Numbered from the stretch's first letter, positions 33,845 to 44,800 are shown. The stretch: 64,000 nt of DNA from Devosia sp. LC5 (GCF_000735585.1 NZ_JNNO01000018.1:1-64000); one strand, 5' to 3'. The notes: generated by a model from the sequence alone, not told the origin. Program-made: numbers and translations.

Positions 33845-35392
33845 CTATTCCGCCGCCTTCAGCGTCTCCGCCGACCGCTCCCATTTCAGGATAGGCGAGC
33901 GAGCCGCCCGTGTCTCATCCAGACGGCGACGGGGTGCCTTCATCGGGGCGGCTGTAAACCGCTCGACATTGCCACTCTTGGCATCCACCGCCAGTTCTTC
34001 CATTACCTCACAGAAGCGGTCCAGCGTCTGCTTGCTCTCGCTTTCGGTGGGCTCGATCAGCATGGCGCCATGCACGACCAGCGGGAAATACATGGTCATG
34101 GGGTGGAAGCCCTCGTCGATCAGCGCCTTGGCGAAATCGAGCGTGGTGACGCCGGTTCCGGCCAGGAAACTGTCATCGAACAGCGCCTCATGCATGGTCG
34201 GGTAATCACCAAAGGGCACCGAGAAGGCGTGGGCGAGGCGGGCCTTGATGTAATTGGCGTTGAGCACCGCATCCTGCGCCGCCTGGGCGAGGCCATCGCC
34301 ACCATGGCTGAGCATATAGGTGAGGGCGCGGACATACATGCCCATCTGGCCCTGGAAGGCGGTGATGCGGCCCAGGGCTTCACCCTCGGCATGTTCGACC
34401 AGCTCCAGCCCATTGCTGCCCTTGCGCACGAAGGGCACAGGCGCGAATGGCGCCAGAGCTTCCGACAAAACCACCGGACCGGCACCCGGCCCGCCGCCGC
34501 CATGGGGCGTCGAGAAGGTCTTGTGCAGATTGATATGCATGGCGTCGATGCCGAGGTCGCCGGGGCGGACGACGCCCATGATGGCGTTGAAATTGGCGCC
34601 ATCGCAGTAGAAGAAGGCACCGGCGTCGTGAATAGCCTGGGCGATTTCGATCACCTGGGGTTCGAACAGGCCACACGTGTTCGGATTGGTCAGCATGATC
34701 GCAGCCACTTCGGGCGAGAGCGCATCCTTGACCGCCTGCACATCCACCGTGCCGTCTTCGCGCGCTGGAATCGGCTTCACCGAATAACCCAGGAAGGCGG
34801 CAGTGGCCGGATTGGTGCCATGGGCGCTTTCGGGCACTAGAACGATCTTGCGATGGCTCTGGCCAGCCGCGTCCTGTGCGGCCTTGATGGCCATCATGCC
34901 CAGCAACTCGCCATGCGCACCGGCCTTGGGCGTCAGCGCCACGGCGGCGGTATTGGTGAGGGTCATCAGCCAGTGCGAAAGCTGGTTCATCAACTCCAGC
35001 GCGCCTTGCACGGTCGAGACCGGCTGTAGCGGGTGAATGTCGGAGAAGCCGGGCAGGCGGGCCATTTTCTCGTTGAGGCGAGGATTGTGCTTCATCGTGC
35101 ATGATCCCAGCGGATACATGCCGCTGTCGATCGAGTGGTTGAGGCGGGACAGGCGCACATAATGGCGCATGGCCTCGGGTTCGGTGAGGCCGGCCAGATC
35201 GAGCGGGCTCTTGCGCTCGAAGCCGCCGAGGCGGTTGGTCGAGATCGTCACATGGGGCAGATCGACGCCCGAATGCTCGGTGTCGCCGATCTCGAACAGC
35301 AATGGCTCATTGGGCAGCAGCGCCGAGCCCGAAGTGGAGGCAAAACCGGAAGTGCCCACGCCGGTGGGGCGGCCCTGATTGTTCATGCTCAT
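33845..35392 (-). CDS. gcvPB: Glycine dehydrogenase (decarboxylating) subunit 2
   Basis: PLP-bearing half of the split P protein of the glycine cleavage system; it decarboxylates glycine and passes the methylamine to GcvH. The 515-residue protein has the PLP motif [16 protein letters not shown] with Lys291, and [13 protein letters not shown] near the N-terminus. Its ATG overlaps the gcvPA stop by 4 bases (start at 35392; a second Met 2 codons later is possible). It is the last gene of the operon. Confidence 0.97.
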   Translation of the reverse strand: MSMNNQGRPTGVGTSGFASTSGSALLPNEPLLFEIGDTEHSGVDLPHVTISTNRLGGFERKSPLDLAGLTEPEAMRHYVRLSRLNHSIDSGMYPLGSCTMKHNPRLNEKMARLPGFSDIHPLQPVSTVQGALELMNQLSHWLMTLTNTAAVALTPKAGAHGELLGMMAIKAAQDAAGQSHRKIVLVPESAHGTNPATAAFLGYSVKPIPAREDGTVDVQAVKDALSPEVAAIMLTNPNTCGLFEPQVIEIAQAIHDAGAFFYCDGANFNAIMGVVRPGDLGIDAMHINLHKTFSTPHGGGGPGAGPVVLSEALAPFAPVPFVRKGSNGLELVEHAEGEALGRITAFQGQMGMYVRALTYMLSHGGDGLAQAAQDAVLNANYIKARLAHAFSVPFGDYPTMHEALFDDSFLAGTGVTTLDFAKALIDEGFHPMTMYFPLVVHGAMLIEPTESESKQTLDRFCEVMEELAVDAKSGNVERFTAAPMKAPRRRLDETRAARSPILKWERSAETLKAAE

Positions 35393-36732
35393 GCCAGTTC
35401 CTCCGCCAGAGCGGTCGTCAACGCCGCAATGTCGGCGTCGGTGGTGAGTTCGGTGGCGGCCAATACGATGAGATTGACCACGGACGGGTCGGTCGGCTCC
35501 AGCCGGCTGACCGGCACGCCGGCCAGAATGCCGCGCTGGGCGAGGCGTTCGACAAGCGCCACTGCTGGCTGGGCGGTGCTTATGGTCATTTCGTTGAAGA
35601 AGGTCTTGTTGAGCACTTCAACGCCCGGCACCCCGGCCAGCGCATCCGCCAGCTTTGAGGCTTGCGCGTGGTTGAGGCGGGCAAGGCGGGTAAACCCGGC
35701 TTCACCCAAGAGACCCATATGGATCGAGAAGGCCAGCGCACACAGGCCCGAATTGGTGCAGATATTGGAGGTCGCCTTTTCGCGGCGGATATGCTGCTCG
35801 CGGGTGGACAGTGTCAGCACAAAACCGCGCTGGCCATCGGCATCGACGGTTTCGCCGCAGAGGCGGCCTGGCATCTGCCGGATGAATTCCTTGCGGGTCG
35901 CCATCAGGCCCAGATAGGGGCCGCCGAAGTTCAGCGCATTGCCGATCGACTGGCCCTCGGCCACCACGATATCGGCGCCCAAGGCGCCGGGCGCTTCGAG
36001 CAGGCCAAGCGAAACGACCTCGGTGATCACTACGATGAGCAACGCGCCCTTGGCATGGGCGGCGTCGGCGGCGGTCTTGATATTGCGCAGATGGCCGTAG
36101 AAGTCGGGCGTCTGCACCACGATGGCGGCGGTGGTCTCGTCGATATGATCGAGAATATCGCCCTGGCCTTCTGGCGAGGCCGAGAGGATTTGCAGATCCG
36201 CATCGTCCTTGAGATAGGCGCGCACCACGTCGCGATAGTGGGGGTGCAGGCCACCCGACAGCACGATCTTGTTGCGGCGGGTCAGGCGGCGGGCCATCAA
36301 TACGGCTTCGGCGGTGCCGGTCGAGCCGTCATAGAGGGACGCGTTGGCCACATCCATGCCGGTGAGCTTGGCCGCCTGGGTCTGGAATTCGAACAGCATC
36401 TGCAGCGTGCCCTGCGAGATTTCCGGCTGGTAGGGCGTGTAGGCGGTCAGCCATTCCGAGCGCTGGATCAGGTGATCCACTGTCGCTGGCACATGGTGGC
36501 GATAGGCGCCCGCGCCGACAAAGAACGGGCCGTCTGCGCCTGCATGATTCTTGGCCGCGAGCGCCCGCATATGGGCTTCGACGAGAAATTCGGGGCTATG
36601 GGCGGGCAGGCCGAGATCGAAGCTCTTGAGCGCGCGCGCGGGCACGGCGCTGAATAGCGCATCGATATTGGCCGCGCCGATGACACCGAGCATTTCGGCG
36701 CGTTCGTGATCGGAATGGGGGAGGTAGCGCAT
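35389..36732 (-). CDS. gcvPA: Glycine dehydrogenase (decarboxylating) subunit 1
   Basis: N-terminal-like half of the split P protein, which pairs with GcvPB to form the active decarboxylase. The 447-residue product starts [19 protein letters not shown] and has the family stretches [35 protein letters not shown] and [14 protein letters not shown]. The two-gene form is found in several alphaproteobacteria and Gram-positives, while many rhizobia have a single gcvP. Confidence 0.97.
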   Translation of the reverse strand: MRYLPHSDHERAEMLGVIGAANIDALFSAVPARALKSFDLGLPAHSPEFLVEAHMRALAAKNHAGADGPFFVGAGAYRHHVPATVDHLIQRSEWLTAYTPYQPEISQGTLQMLFEFQTQAAKLTGMDVANASLYDGSTGTAEAVLMARRLTRRNKIVLSGGLHPHYRDVVRAYLKDDADLQILSASPEGQGDILDHIDETTAAIVVQTPDFYGHLRNIKTAADAAHAKGALLIVVITEVVSLGLLEAPGALGADIVVAEGQSIGNALNFGGPYLGLMATRKEFIRQMPGRLCGETVDADGQRGFVLTLSTREQHIRREKATSNICTNSGLCALAFSIHMGLLGEAGFTRLARLNHAQASKLADALAGVPGVEVLNKTFFNEMTISTAQPAVALVERLAQRGILAGVPVSRLEPTDPSVVNLIVLAATELTTDADIAALTTALAEELA

Positions 36733-36796
36733 GGGTCTCTCAGGCTTCCAGTTGGCGGCTTACCCCGGCCCTGGGAAGGGCCGGGGTCGGCGCGCT

Positions 36797-37162
36797 TTAC
36801 TTCGTCAGTTCGGCGTAACCGGCATCATCGAGCAGGCCATCCAGCTCGCTGGCGTCGGCAATGGCGATCTTGAACATCCAGCCGGCTGCGGCGGGGTCCT
36901 GATTGACGAGGCCCGGCTCGCCAGTCAGCGTGTCATTGACCTCGGTGACCGTGCCCGAGACGGGCGCATAGATTTCCGACGCCGCCTTGACCGATTCAAC
37001 GACGGCGGCTTCATCGCCCTTTTTGAACACTTTGCCGACGCTGGGCAGCTCGACAAACACGATGTCGCCCAAGGCTTCCTGGGCAAACTGGGTGATGCCG
37101 ACAATTCCGGTGGCGCCCTCGACGCGGATATATTCGTGGTCAGGGGTGAACTTGGTGGTCAT
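36797..37162 (-). CDS. gcvH: Glycine cleavage system H protein
   Basis: Lipoylated carrier that shuttles the aminomethyl group between P, T and L proteins. The 121-residue protein has the lipoyl motif ESVKAASEIYAP with Lys59 as the lipoylation site, and GITQFAQEALGDIVFVELP upstream. It lies between gcvT and gcvPA, 9 bases after gcvT and 64 bases before gcvPA. Confidence 0.97.
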   Translation of the reverse strand: MTTKFTPDHEYIRVEGATGIVGITQFAQEALGDIVFVELPSVGKVFKKGDEAAVVESVKAASEIYAPVSGTVTEVNDTLTGEPGLVNQDPAAAGWMFKIAIADASELDGLLDDAGYAELTK

Positions 37163-37171
37163 GGCGATCCC

Positions 37172-38338
37172 TCAACTGGATGTGGTTTTGCGGAAATAAC
37201 GATGGGGTACGAAGGGCGTCGGCACGACTTCGGCGGCCTGGGCACGGCCGCGGATGCTGACCTGCAGCCTGGTTCCAATAGCAATATGGGCGGGCGGCAC
37301 AAAGCCGAGCGCGATGGCCCTGCCAAGCGAGGGGGCAAAGCCGCCACTGGTAACAACGCCGATTACGGCGCCGGCGGCGTCAAGGATTTCGGCGCCTTCG
37401 CGGGCCGGAGCACCTTCGACGATAAGGCCGACGCGCTTGCGGGCGGGGCCATTTTCGCGCTCGGCCAAAATGCGAGCGGCGCCAGGAAAGTCAGCAGCCT
37501 CGCGGCGGCGCTTGGAAACAGCAAAGCCCAGATCCGCTTCAATGGGTGAAATGGTTTCGTTCAGGTCATGCCCATAAAGGGGCAACCCGGCCTCGAGCCG
37601 CAGGCTGTCGCGTGCGCCCAGGCCAATTGGCTTGACGCGCTCATCGGCCAGCAGCGTGTCCCAGAAGGTGGTGGCAATGCTGGCTGGCGCCAGGATTTCA
37701 AATCCGTCCTCGCCGGTATAACCCGACCGGGAAACGATCAGCGTGTGCCCGTTCCAGTCGAAGGGGCCATATTGCATGAAGCCCAGTTCCACCACGCCCG
37801 GCAGCAGCGCTGATAGTACATCAATGGCTTCGGGACCCTGCAGGGCCAGCAGCGCTCCATCATCAGCGCGGGTCAGCTTGGCGCGGTCGCCGGCGGCCTC
37901 AGCGATATGGGCGAAATCGGCATCCTTGGTCCCCGCATTGACCACGATATAGAGCGCGCCGGGGAAGCGGGGCGAGCGGGCGACCATCAGGTCGTCCATG
38001 GTGCCGCCTTGTGCATTGAGCAGCAGCGTATAGCGGATCTGTCCGGGCTTGAGCCCGGCAATGTCGCCGCAGATCAGCGGCTCGATAACAGCCGCGATGG
38101 CAGCGTGGTCGGCGTCGGCATCGCCGGTTTTGCTGCTGAGTTCGAGAAAACTCGGCCCCATATGGCTGACATCAAACAGGCCGGCATGCTCGCGGGTCCA
38201 TTTGTGTTCGGTCATGATGCCCGAGGCATATTGCACGGGCAGGGAATATCCGCCGAACGGCACCATGCGGCCGCCGGCGGCAATATGCTGCTCATAAAGC
38301 GGCGTGGTCTTGAGAGTTTCGGCTGAGGTCTGGGCCAT
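37172..38338 (-). CDS. gcvT: Aminomethyltransferase, glycine cleavage T protein
   Basis: GcvT transfers the methylene group from GcvH to tetrahydrofolate, releasing ammonia. The 388-residue protein has RMVPFGGYSLPVQY, HAGLFDVSHMGPSFLE, GQIRYTLLLNAQGGTMDDLMV and SRSGYTGEDGFEI. The ATG at 38338 is preceded by GGGAAG and a TTG that could also serve as start. It is the first gene of the operon and lies about 60 bases after the glycine riboswitch, which should make the operon glycine-inducible. Confidence 0.96.
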   Translation of the reverse strand: MAQTSAETLKTTPLYEQHIAAGGRMVPFGGYSLPVQYASGIMTEHKWTREHAGLFDVSHMGPSFLELSSKTGDADADHAAIAAVIEPLICGDIAGLKPGQIRYTLLLNAQGGTMDDLMVARSPRFPGALYIVVNAGTKDADFAHIAEAAGDRAKLTRADDGALLALQGPEAIDVLSALLPGVVELGFMQYGPFDWNGHTLIVSRSGYTGEDGFEILAPASIATTFWDTLLADERVKPIGLGARDSLRLEAGLPLYGHDLNETISPIEADLGFAVSKRRREAADFPGAARILAERENGPARKRVGLIVEGAPAREGAEILDAAGAVIGVVTSGGFAPSLGRAIALGFVPPAHIAIGTRLQVSIRGRAQAAEVVPTPFVPHRYFRKTTSS

Positions 38339-38400
38339 CAACGCTTCCCGGAAATGAACAAGGCGACACGACTACACTCGCCTCGCGGCGAATTCCGTGC

Positions 38401-38580
38401 CCCCTCTGTCCTCATCACCTGAGAGATTTCCCGGCTGAGCGCCGGTTGCTCCTTCGGTGGGACCTGGCACTGTGCCGGTCCGCTTTCCAGAGTTGTAGCT
38501 GTGCTGCGGTCCTTTTGCCTGAGAGTTTCCGGGGCGGTTGCTCCTTCGGCGCTGGAGAAAGTCCAATCTCTCCCGCAGTG
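38401..38580 (-). promoter_or_regulatory. Tandem glycine riboswitch upstream of gcvT
   Basis: On the minus strand there are two aptamers in series. Aptamer 1 (about 38580-38510) has the conserved GCCGAAGGAGCAACC and AACTCTCAGGCAAAAGGACCG segments. Aptamer 2 (about 38470-38401) has CACCGAAGGAGCAACC and AATCTCTCAGGTGATGAGGAC. These are hallmark sequences of the gcvT riboswitch, which turns on gcv expression when glycine is abundant. The 60-base tail before gcvT holds the expression platform. Confidence 0.95.
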
Positions 38581-38626
38581 AGGGCACCATGGTGGAGATT
38601 CTGAGGGGCGTCAATCGTCCTCGGGC

Positions 38627-38784
38627 CCTTTCCCTTCTCCCCTTGTGGGAGAAGGTGCCCGAAGGGCGGATGAGGGGTCTCTTTCTGTGCTTCTGGCATG
38701 GGCGAATGCAGTACCCCTCACCCTGCAATTTCTTCTGAACGAAGAAATTGCTGTCCCTCTCCCACAAGGGGCGAGGGTAGAAAG
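38627..38784. repeat. Intergenic palindromic repeat, family D-like
   Basis: A long broken palindrome: CCCTTCTCCCCTTGTGGGAG pairs with CTCCCACAAGGGGCGAGGG about 110 bases later, with a GATGAGGGG / CCCCTCACC inner pairing. A side hairpin GCAATTTCTTC-TGAAC-GAAGAAATTGC sits inside. It lies in the 520-base gap between the gcv and atp transcription units, along with the riboswitch and an atp terminator. Confidence 0.75.
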
Positions 38785-38800
38785 GAGCCCGGACCTCAAA

Positions 38801-38830
38801 CAAAAAAGGGCGGACCCTGCGGCCCGCCCT
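38801..38830 (-). terminator. Intrinsic terminator of the atp F0 operon
   Basis: On the minus strand AGGGCGG-loop-CCGCCCT (38830-38807) is followed by TTTTTT, 28 bases past the atpF stop. This is a standard rho-independent terminator. Confidence 0.9.
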
Positions 38831-38858
38831 CAAACTCAATCTAACTAACCCGAACGCC

Positions 38859-39347
38859 TCAGTTCAGCTTATTGCCCACATCGGCAATGGCGCGGTCGAC
38901 GACTTGGCCGCCCTTCTTGGCCATTTCCTCGGTCAGCACGGCGCGGGCCGCTTCGATGGCGACATCGGCGGAGCGGGCGCGCACTTCGGCGATGGCTTGG
39001 GCCTCGGCCTGGGCGATCTTGGCTTCGACGGCGCGGGTGCGGCGGGTGACCAGATCGGCCAGCGAAGCCTGGGCTTCGGCGGTCAGACGCACAGCTTCTT
39101 CCTTGGCAGCGGCAATGATGCCCTCGGCTTCGGATTCGGCAGCGACGCGCTTCTGCTCATATTCTACCAAGAGGGCCGCGGCTTCTTCGCGCAGCTTCTT
39201 GGCGGCTTCGAGTTCATCTGCGATCTGCTGGATGCGCTTGTCGAGCATCTTGCCGATAACACGCGGCACGCCAAAATAGGTGATCAGCGCCAGGAACAGA
39301 ACAAGCCCGACAGTGGCCCAGAAGCTATTGTCCATCCATTCCATCAT
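38859..39347 (-). CDS. atpF: ATP synthase F0 subunit b
   Basis: Peripheral stalk subunit linking F0 and F1. The 162-residue protein has one N-terminal membrane helix (about residues 8-28, FWATVGLVLFLALITYFGV) and then a long charged coiled coil to the C-terminus. It starts 2 bases after the b' stop. Together b and b' form a heterodimeric stalk, as in phototrophs and most alphaproteobacteria. It is the last gene of the F0 operon. Confidence 0.95.
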   Translation of the reverse strand: MMEWMDNSFWATVGLVLFLALITYFGVPRVIGKMLDKRIQQIADELEAAKKLREEAAALLVEYEQKRVAAESEAEGIIAAAKEEAVRLTAEAQASLADLVTRRTRAVEAKIAQAEAQAIAEVRARSADVAIEAARAVLTEEMAKKGGQVVDRAIADVGNKLN

Positions 39348-39349
39348 GC

Positions 39350-39991
39350 TTACTCCTTGCTCGCCTTGGCCACGGCGGCCTTGACGCTCTCGCTCGGAAT
39401 ATCGCCGACGAGCTGGGTGACGACGGTCTGCGCCGTTTCAGCGGCAATCTCGTCGACATGGGTCATCGCTTCGGCCTTGGTCGAGGCGATGCGCGCTTCG
39501 GCAGTCGCAACCTTGGCGGAAAGATCGGCTTCCACGGCCTGGCGCTTGCTGGCCAGTTCGGTCTTGATCGCGTCGCTGGTCTGGGCGGCAATGCCCTGGG
39601 CCTTGGACTTGGCGTCGGCGAGAGCTGCCTCATAGGCGGCAATGGCGGCGTCGGTCTTTTGGCGGCTCGCATCGGCCGCGGCGAGATCTGCATCGATCCG
39701 AGCCTTGCGGTCGGCCAGGAGGGAGCCGACGCGGGGCAGGGCTACCTTGCTCATCAGCAGGTAAAGCGCGGCAAAGCAGATCGCCAGCCACAGCAATTGC
39801 GACGGGAAGGTCGCCGGGTCGAATGGCGGGAAGATATCCGAGCCATGCTCGCCGCCATGCGCCTCGGTGGTGGCATGGGTATCGGCGGTCGGGTCGGCGT
39901 GCGCCGGATCGGCATGGGTCGCATCGACCGCGCCATCGACATGTTCTTCAGCCGGGGCTGCTGCCTCTTGGGCGTAGGCTTGCGTTACCAT
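39350..39991 (-). CDS. ATP synthase F0 subunit b' (second b-type subunit)
   Basis: A b-type stalk subunit of 213 residues. The N-terminal extension (about 50 residues, His/Asp/Ala/Thr-rich with repeated HADP) precedes the membrane helix (about 64-84, SQLLWLAICFAALYLLMSK) and a coiled coil. The IFPPFDPATFPSQLLWLAI stretch is typical of rhizobial b' (AtpG/AtpX, naming varies). It lies between atpE and atpF. Confidence 0.94.
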   Translation of the reverse strand: MVTQAYAQEAAAPAEEHVDGAVDATHADPAHADPTADTHATTEAHGGEHGSDIFPPFDPATFPSQLLWLAICFAALYLLMSKVALPRVGSLLADRKARIDADLAAADASRQKTDAAIAAYEAALADAKSKAQGIAAQTSDAIKTELASKRQAVEADLSAKVATAEARIASTKAEAMTHVDEIAAETAQTVVTQLVGDIPSESVKAAVAKASKE

Positions 39992-40091
39992 CAGGTGAGG
40001 TCCCGTTAAATCCGGTCAGCCGGCGGAAAGCCGGACGATAGAATGCAGCCGGGTTGGCCCCGGCTGCAGAATGCACGCAGTCGCGCCGCTA

Positions 40092-40319
40092 TTAGGCGAC
40101 GAACAGCAGGATCAGGGCAACCAGGAACGAGAAGATGCCCAGAGCTTCGGTCATGGCCATACCGAAAATCAGGTTACCGGTCTGGCTCGGAGCAGCCGAC
40201 GGGTTGCGCAGGGCGCCCGACAGGAAGTTCGAGAAGATGTTCGACACGCCAAGCGCAGCGCCGGCCATACCCAGAGTTGCAATACCAGCGCCGATGTACT
40301 TTGCGGCTTCAGCTTCCAT
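40092..40319 (-). CDS. atpE: ATP synthase F0 subunit c
   Basis: Proteolipid that forms the proton-driven ring. The 75-residue protein is a two-helix hairpin with a polar loop (residues about 34-46, [13 protein letters not shown]). The proton-binding carboxylate is Glu58 in [12 protein letters not shown]. Loop and Glu fit a proton-coupled c subunit. It follows atpB by 62 bases. Confidence 0.97.
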   Translation of the reverse strand: MEAEAAKYIGAGIATLGMAGAALGVSNIFSNFLSGALRNPSAAPSQTGNLIFGMAMTEALGIFSFLVALILLFVA

Positions 40320-40381
40320 TTTTGTAGTCCTTTCAAGGGTCGTAGTTTGCCGGCGGGGCCCGCCGTTGAGGGACTCAACGC

Positions 40382-41155
40382 TCAGTGTGAAGGGTGAACC
40401 GCGTCGTTGAGATACATCGAAGTCAGAACTGCAAACACATAGGCCTGCACTGCTGCAACGAGGAATTCGAGGGCTGTCAGCGCCACTGTCATGAACAGCG
40501 GCAGGATCGCACCCAGCCAGCCGAGGAAACCGGCTGCACCCAGGCTCACCACGAAACCGGCGAACACCTTGAGGGTGATATGGCCAGCCAGGATATTGCC
40601 GAACAGTCGGACAGACAGGCTGATCGGGCGGGACAGGAAAGAGATGATTTCAATCGGCACCACGATCGGCAGCACATAGGCCGGCACGCCCGAGGGCACG
40701 AAGAGCTTGAGGAATTTGAAGCCGTGACGGACAAAACCGTAGATCACGACCACGCTCATCACCAGCAGAGCCAGCGCCACGGTGACGATGATGTGGCTTG
40801 TGACGGTAAAGAAGTAGGGGATCATGCCGAACATGTTGGCGGTCAGCACGAAGGCGAACAGCGAGAACACGAAGGGGAAGAATTTCATGCCTTCGGTGCC
40901 GGCCGAGCTGCGCAACATATTGGCCACGAATTCATAGGCCAATTCGCCCGTCAGTTGCAGCCTTGAAGGCACCAGCTGCTTGCGGCTCGAGGCCAGCAGC
41001 ACGAAAGTGGTGATCGCCAAAACCGTCAGCACCATAAAGAGCGACGAATTGGTGAAGGACAGGTTCAGCCCGCTGCCTGCGGTGCCATCGCCACCTACAT
41101 GGATGGGGATCATGTCCTCGATGACAAACTGGTGGATCGGGTCAGTACCGGCCAA
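40382..41155 (-). CDS. atpB: ATP synthase F0 subunit a
   Basis: Subunit a provides the proton half-channels. The 257-residue protein has about six hydrophobic helices. The essential Arg is in [14 protein letters not shown], and the C-terminal helix has [21 protein letters not shown]. It begins [12 protein letters not shown] near the N-terminus, as in rhizobial homologues. It starts 24 bases after the atpI stop. Confidence 0.97.
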   Translation of the reverse strand: MAGTDPIHQFVIEDMIPIHVGGDGTAGSGLNLSFTNSSLFMVLTVLAITTFVLLASSRKQLVPSRLQLTGELAYEFVANMLRSSAGTEGMKFFPFVFSLFAFVLTANMFGMIPYFFTVTSHIIVTVALALLVMSVVVIYGFVRHGFKFLKLFVPSGVPAYVLPIVVPIEIISFLSRPISLSVRLFGNILAGHITLKVFAGFVVSLGAAGFLGWLGAILPLFMTVALTALEFLVAAVQAYVFAVLTSMYLNDAVHPSH

Positions 41156-41179
41156 AACAGAGCCCCTTGCGCGTCGTCA

Positions 41180-41572
41180 TCAGTGTTCAATCCGCTTGTC
41201 GTCTTCCGCGTCAGGCTTTGTAGGCCCAGGCGGGGGAGGCGATGCGGCATTCAATTCGGCCACCGCTCGGGTGACATTGAGTATTCCAGCGGCAAAGCCC
41301 ATCATGAACATGATGAGCAATCCCCAGGGGCTGGTGCCCAGTCCAAGATCGATCAGGTAGCCGAGAATGCCCCCTATCACGATCGCCGCCACGAATTCGG
41401 TGCCGATGCGCATGCCGCGCGCCATACCGCTCGTGTCGTGGGAACCATTCGCCAAGGCTCTGTTGTCCTCGGCTGCGCGGCTCCGCTTGGCAGAGGCAAT
41501 ACGCGATGCGAGATCGCGCGTCACCCCATCAGCGCCACTATCCTGGCCTTTGGTATCTTGCGGTTTTGCCAT
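41180..41572 (-). CDS. atpI: ATP synthase accessory protein AtpI
   Basis: A 130-residue AtpI-type protein. It has a charged soluble N-terminus (about 1-55) and two membrane helices (GTEFVAAIVIGGILGYLIDLGLGTSPWGLLIMFMMGFAAGILNV region, residues about 58-102, split by a short loop). AtpI helps assemble the c-ring or imports Mg2+; the role is not settled. It is the first gene of the F0 operon, under the promoter at 41638-41666. Confidence 0.9.
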   Translation of the reverse strand: MAKPQDTKGQDSGADGVTRDLASRIASAKRSRAAEDNRALANGSHDTSGMARGMRIGTEFVAAIVIGGILGYLIDLGLGTSPWGLLIMFMMGFAAGILNVTRAVAELNAASPPPPGPTKPDAEDDKRIEH

Positions 41573-41637
41573 CCGCTCGCTCCCCTCGGCCCGGCTTTGA
41601 CCCGGGGTTAATCCGGGGCGCCTTTTAAGTCGCGCGC

Positions 41638-41666
41638 AACATAGTGGTGGGGTAACACAGTGTCAA
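41638..41666 (-). promoter_or_regulatory. Sigma70-type promoter of the atp F0 operon
   Basis: On the minus strand a perfect -35 TTGACA (41666-41661) and a -10 TATGTT (41643-41638) are separated by 17 bases. The start of transcription would fall near 41631, about 60 bases before the atpI ATG. It is the best promoter-like match I noticed in the window. Confidence 0.7.
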
Positions 41667-41789
41667 GATTCGTCGCGGCGCCATAATTCGTTGATTCAAA
41701 ACGTCTTTTTGGCTTTGAGCGGGGGTGCGGCATGCTGTCCACACCCAAGCATGGCAAAGTGGAGGCAGGGACGGGGGGATTCTGGGCAA

Positions 41790-41828
41790 TTTTGGGTTAC
41801 CGGCGGCGGGGTACCCCCAGACCCAAAA
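41790..41828. other. Inverted repeat just beyond the smc stop
   Basis: TTTTGGGT (41790-41797) pairs with ACCCAAAA (41821-41828), and GGGGTACCCC sits inside. It starts 3 bases after smc ends, so it may shield or end the smc message, but there is no clear U-run on the minus strand. Confidence 0.35.
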
Positions 41829-41830
41829 CC

Positions 41831-44800
41831 TCAAACCGCCTCAAGAAATGTCTCGGCCGTGGTCAAATCCACCGATACCAGCTGGCTTACGCCGCGCTCG
41901 GCCATAGTCACGCCGAACAGCCGATCCACCCGGCTCATGGTGATGGGGTTATGGGTAATGACCATGAAGCGCGTATTGGTGCGCTGGCGCATGGAATCGA
42001 GCAGGTTGCAGAAGCGCTCCACATTGGCGTCGTCCAGTGGCGCGTCCACTTCATCGAGTACGCAGATCGGCGCCGGATTGGTCAGGAACACCGCAAAGAT
42101 CAGGCTCATCGCCGTCAGCGCCTGCTCGCCTCCCGAGAGCAGCGTCATGGTCTGTGGCTTCTTGCCGGGCGGGCGGGCTATGATTTCGAGGCCCGCTTCG
42201 AGCGGATCGTCGCTTTCGACAAAGGTCAGTTCCGCCGTGCCGCCGCCGAACAGGGTGGTGAACAGCTCCTGGAAATGCTCGTTGACCTTGACGAAGGCCT
42301 CATTGAGCCGCGCGCGGCCCTCGCGATTGAGCGACTGGATGCCGGTTCGCAGCTTGGCAATGGCCTCGATCAGGTCGTCTCGATCTTTGACCATGGTGTC
42401 AAGCTTTTCCTGAACCTCTTCGGCTTCCTTTTCCGCCGACAGGTTGACCCCGCCCAGCCGCTCACGCTCGGCCTTGAGCCGGTCCACCTTCTGCTCGATG
42501 ACGCTTTCGGCCGGCAGGGCCTCCTCGGGCTTGATGCCTGAGACTTCCAGCGTTTTGCTGGCGGGAATATCGAGCGTTTCCTCGATCTGCCGCTCGATCT
42601 GCTGGCGCTGGGCGATAATGCCCTTGATGCGCTCCTCGACGCGGGTCAGCTCGATCCGCGCATTGGCCAGAATATCGCTGGCGCCCTTGAGCGCCTTATC
42701 AGCTTCACGATAGCCGGCCTGGGCCAGGTTCAGCCGGTCGCCAGCGGCTTTGTGCTCGATGGTGGCGGTTTCGATCTGGTCTTCCAGCTGCGCCCGGCGG
42801 GCGGCAAAACCGTCCGGCGTTTCGGTGACGCTGGTCAATTGCGCTGTGACTTCGGCGCTGCGTTGATCGAGCGTGGCCAATTGCGCCATCGCGCCGTCGC
42901 GGCGGCGGGTCCAGGCCATGCTGTCGCGCTGCAATTGGCTGAGGCGATTGTCGCGCATGCGCGCCGCGGTCTCAAAACTGCCCAGCTTGAGGCGGGCCTG
43001 ATCGGCCTTTTCCCGCGCGGCACTAAGCGCCGCCCGCAAATCCTCGGCCATTTCAGTCGCTTCGCCTTCTTCGCCCGCTTCTTCCAATAGACTCTCGGCC
43101 TGCTCGCGCATCGCCTCGGCCTCGGTAAGGCTGGTTGCAAGGCGCGCGCGGGCTTCCTCCAGCGCCGATTGACGCGTGGTCAGATCGCCAATAGCCCGCT
43201 GTGCTCGATCGACTTCGGCCTGCGCCGCGCCAATGGCATGCTGGGCCATGCGCCAGCCTTCGCGCTGGCTCTTTTCGTCCTGCCGCGCGGTGGTGAGGGC
43301 CGCGGTCAGCGCCTCGACATCGCGTTTGGCCGCATTGCGCTCGCCCCGGGCGCGGGTGATTTCGGCATCGAGCTCGGCCAGACGATTGCGCTGCGCCAAG
43401 CGCTGTGCGGCCGGGCTTGGCGCATCGGCCGCAGCCACAAAACCATCCCAGCGCCATAGTGCGCCGTCCAGCGTCACCAGCCGCTGGCCGGGCTTGAGCG
43501 CATGCATGAGCGCGGGGCCATCCACGGCATCGACAATGCCGATCTGGTCCAGCCGCCGCTTGAGCAGCGCATTGCCCGTCACATAGCGCGACAGGGGCTC
43601 GGCCGCTTGAGGCAGGGCCGGATCAATATAATCCTCGATCGCCACCGACCAATGCATTGGCGCGCCCGCGTCGGATGACGCTTCAAGGTCATCCCCCAAA
43701 GCAGCACCGAGTGCGGTTTCGTAGCCCGATTGTACGCTGAGCTGGTCGACAATGGCCGGCCAGAGGCTCGCCCCCACATTGAGCATCTTGCCCAGGGTAG
43801 AGGCTTCCGACTCCAGCCGCGTCAGCGCCGCTTCGATTTCGGCCAGCCGGGGCTGTGCATCATCGAGCTGTGTCTGGGCATCTGCGGTTGCTTCTTCGGC
43901 CGTGAGAGCCATTTCTTCGGCCGTCGCGGCACTCGCCTGCGCTTCTTCCAATGCCGCGCGCTTCAGGGTCAGCGTCGCATCGGCATCGAGCTTGGCGGCG
44001 ATCGTATTGGCTTCCTGCTCGACTTCTGCAAGCTGCTGGCCAAGTCGGGCAATCCGCCCGGCCGCATCTTCAGCACTGCGTTGCGCCTGGCCACGCCGTG
44101 CCCGCACCTGCGCCAGCGCATCGGCGGCGGCACGCGCCCGCGCGTCGGCGGCACTCACCGCCGCACTTGCCGCCTCGGATTCGCCGCGGGCGCGGTCGAA
44201 ATCGGTCTGTGCTGCCTCGCCCTCTTCGGCCAACAGCACCAATTCTTCTTCATAGGCGGCGAGCGTGACTTCGCTTTCTTCCACTAGCAGGCGCTCGCGC
44301 TCGCCATCGGCGGCGAGCTGGCGGATACGGTCTTCCAGTTCCGCGCGGCGGCTGCTGGCGCGGCGGGCTTCTTCGGCCAATTGTTCGTTCAAAATCGTAT
44401 AGCGCTGCAGCACCGCCCCGGTCACCGCCTCGCGGTCGCGCAAGGGCTGCAGCGCCGCATCGGCCGCTTCCAGCGTCTTTTGCGCCTGCAATTCGAGATG
44501 GGTCGCATCCGCCAATTCGCGGATTAGCACGGCCTGTTGTGCCTCAGTTTCCTTCTCGGCAAAGCGCGCCGCAACCCAGCGGATATGAAACAACGTGGCT
44601 TCGGCCCGCCGAATATCGCCCGAGAGCGAGCGGTAGCGATTGGCCAGCCGCGCCTGGCGCTTGAGCGTTTCGAGCTGAGTGTCGATCTGACCGATAATGT
44701 CATCGACCCGCTCAAGATTGCCTTCGGCCGCCCGCAGGCGCAGTTCGGCCTCATGCCGGCGCGAATGCAGCCCTGAAATACCGGCCGCTTCTTCGAGCAA

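Noticed and set aside
38587..38800. CRISPR-like or tRNA-like structure in the gcv/atp gap
   Set aside because: The symmetry is an inverted, not direct, repeat and belongs to the family D-like palindrome; no cloverleaf can be drawn.
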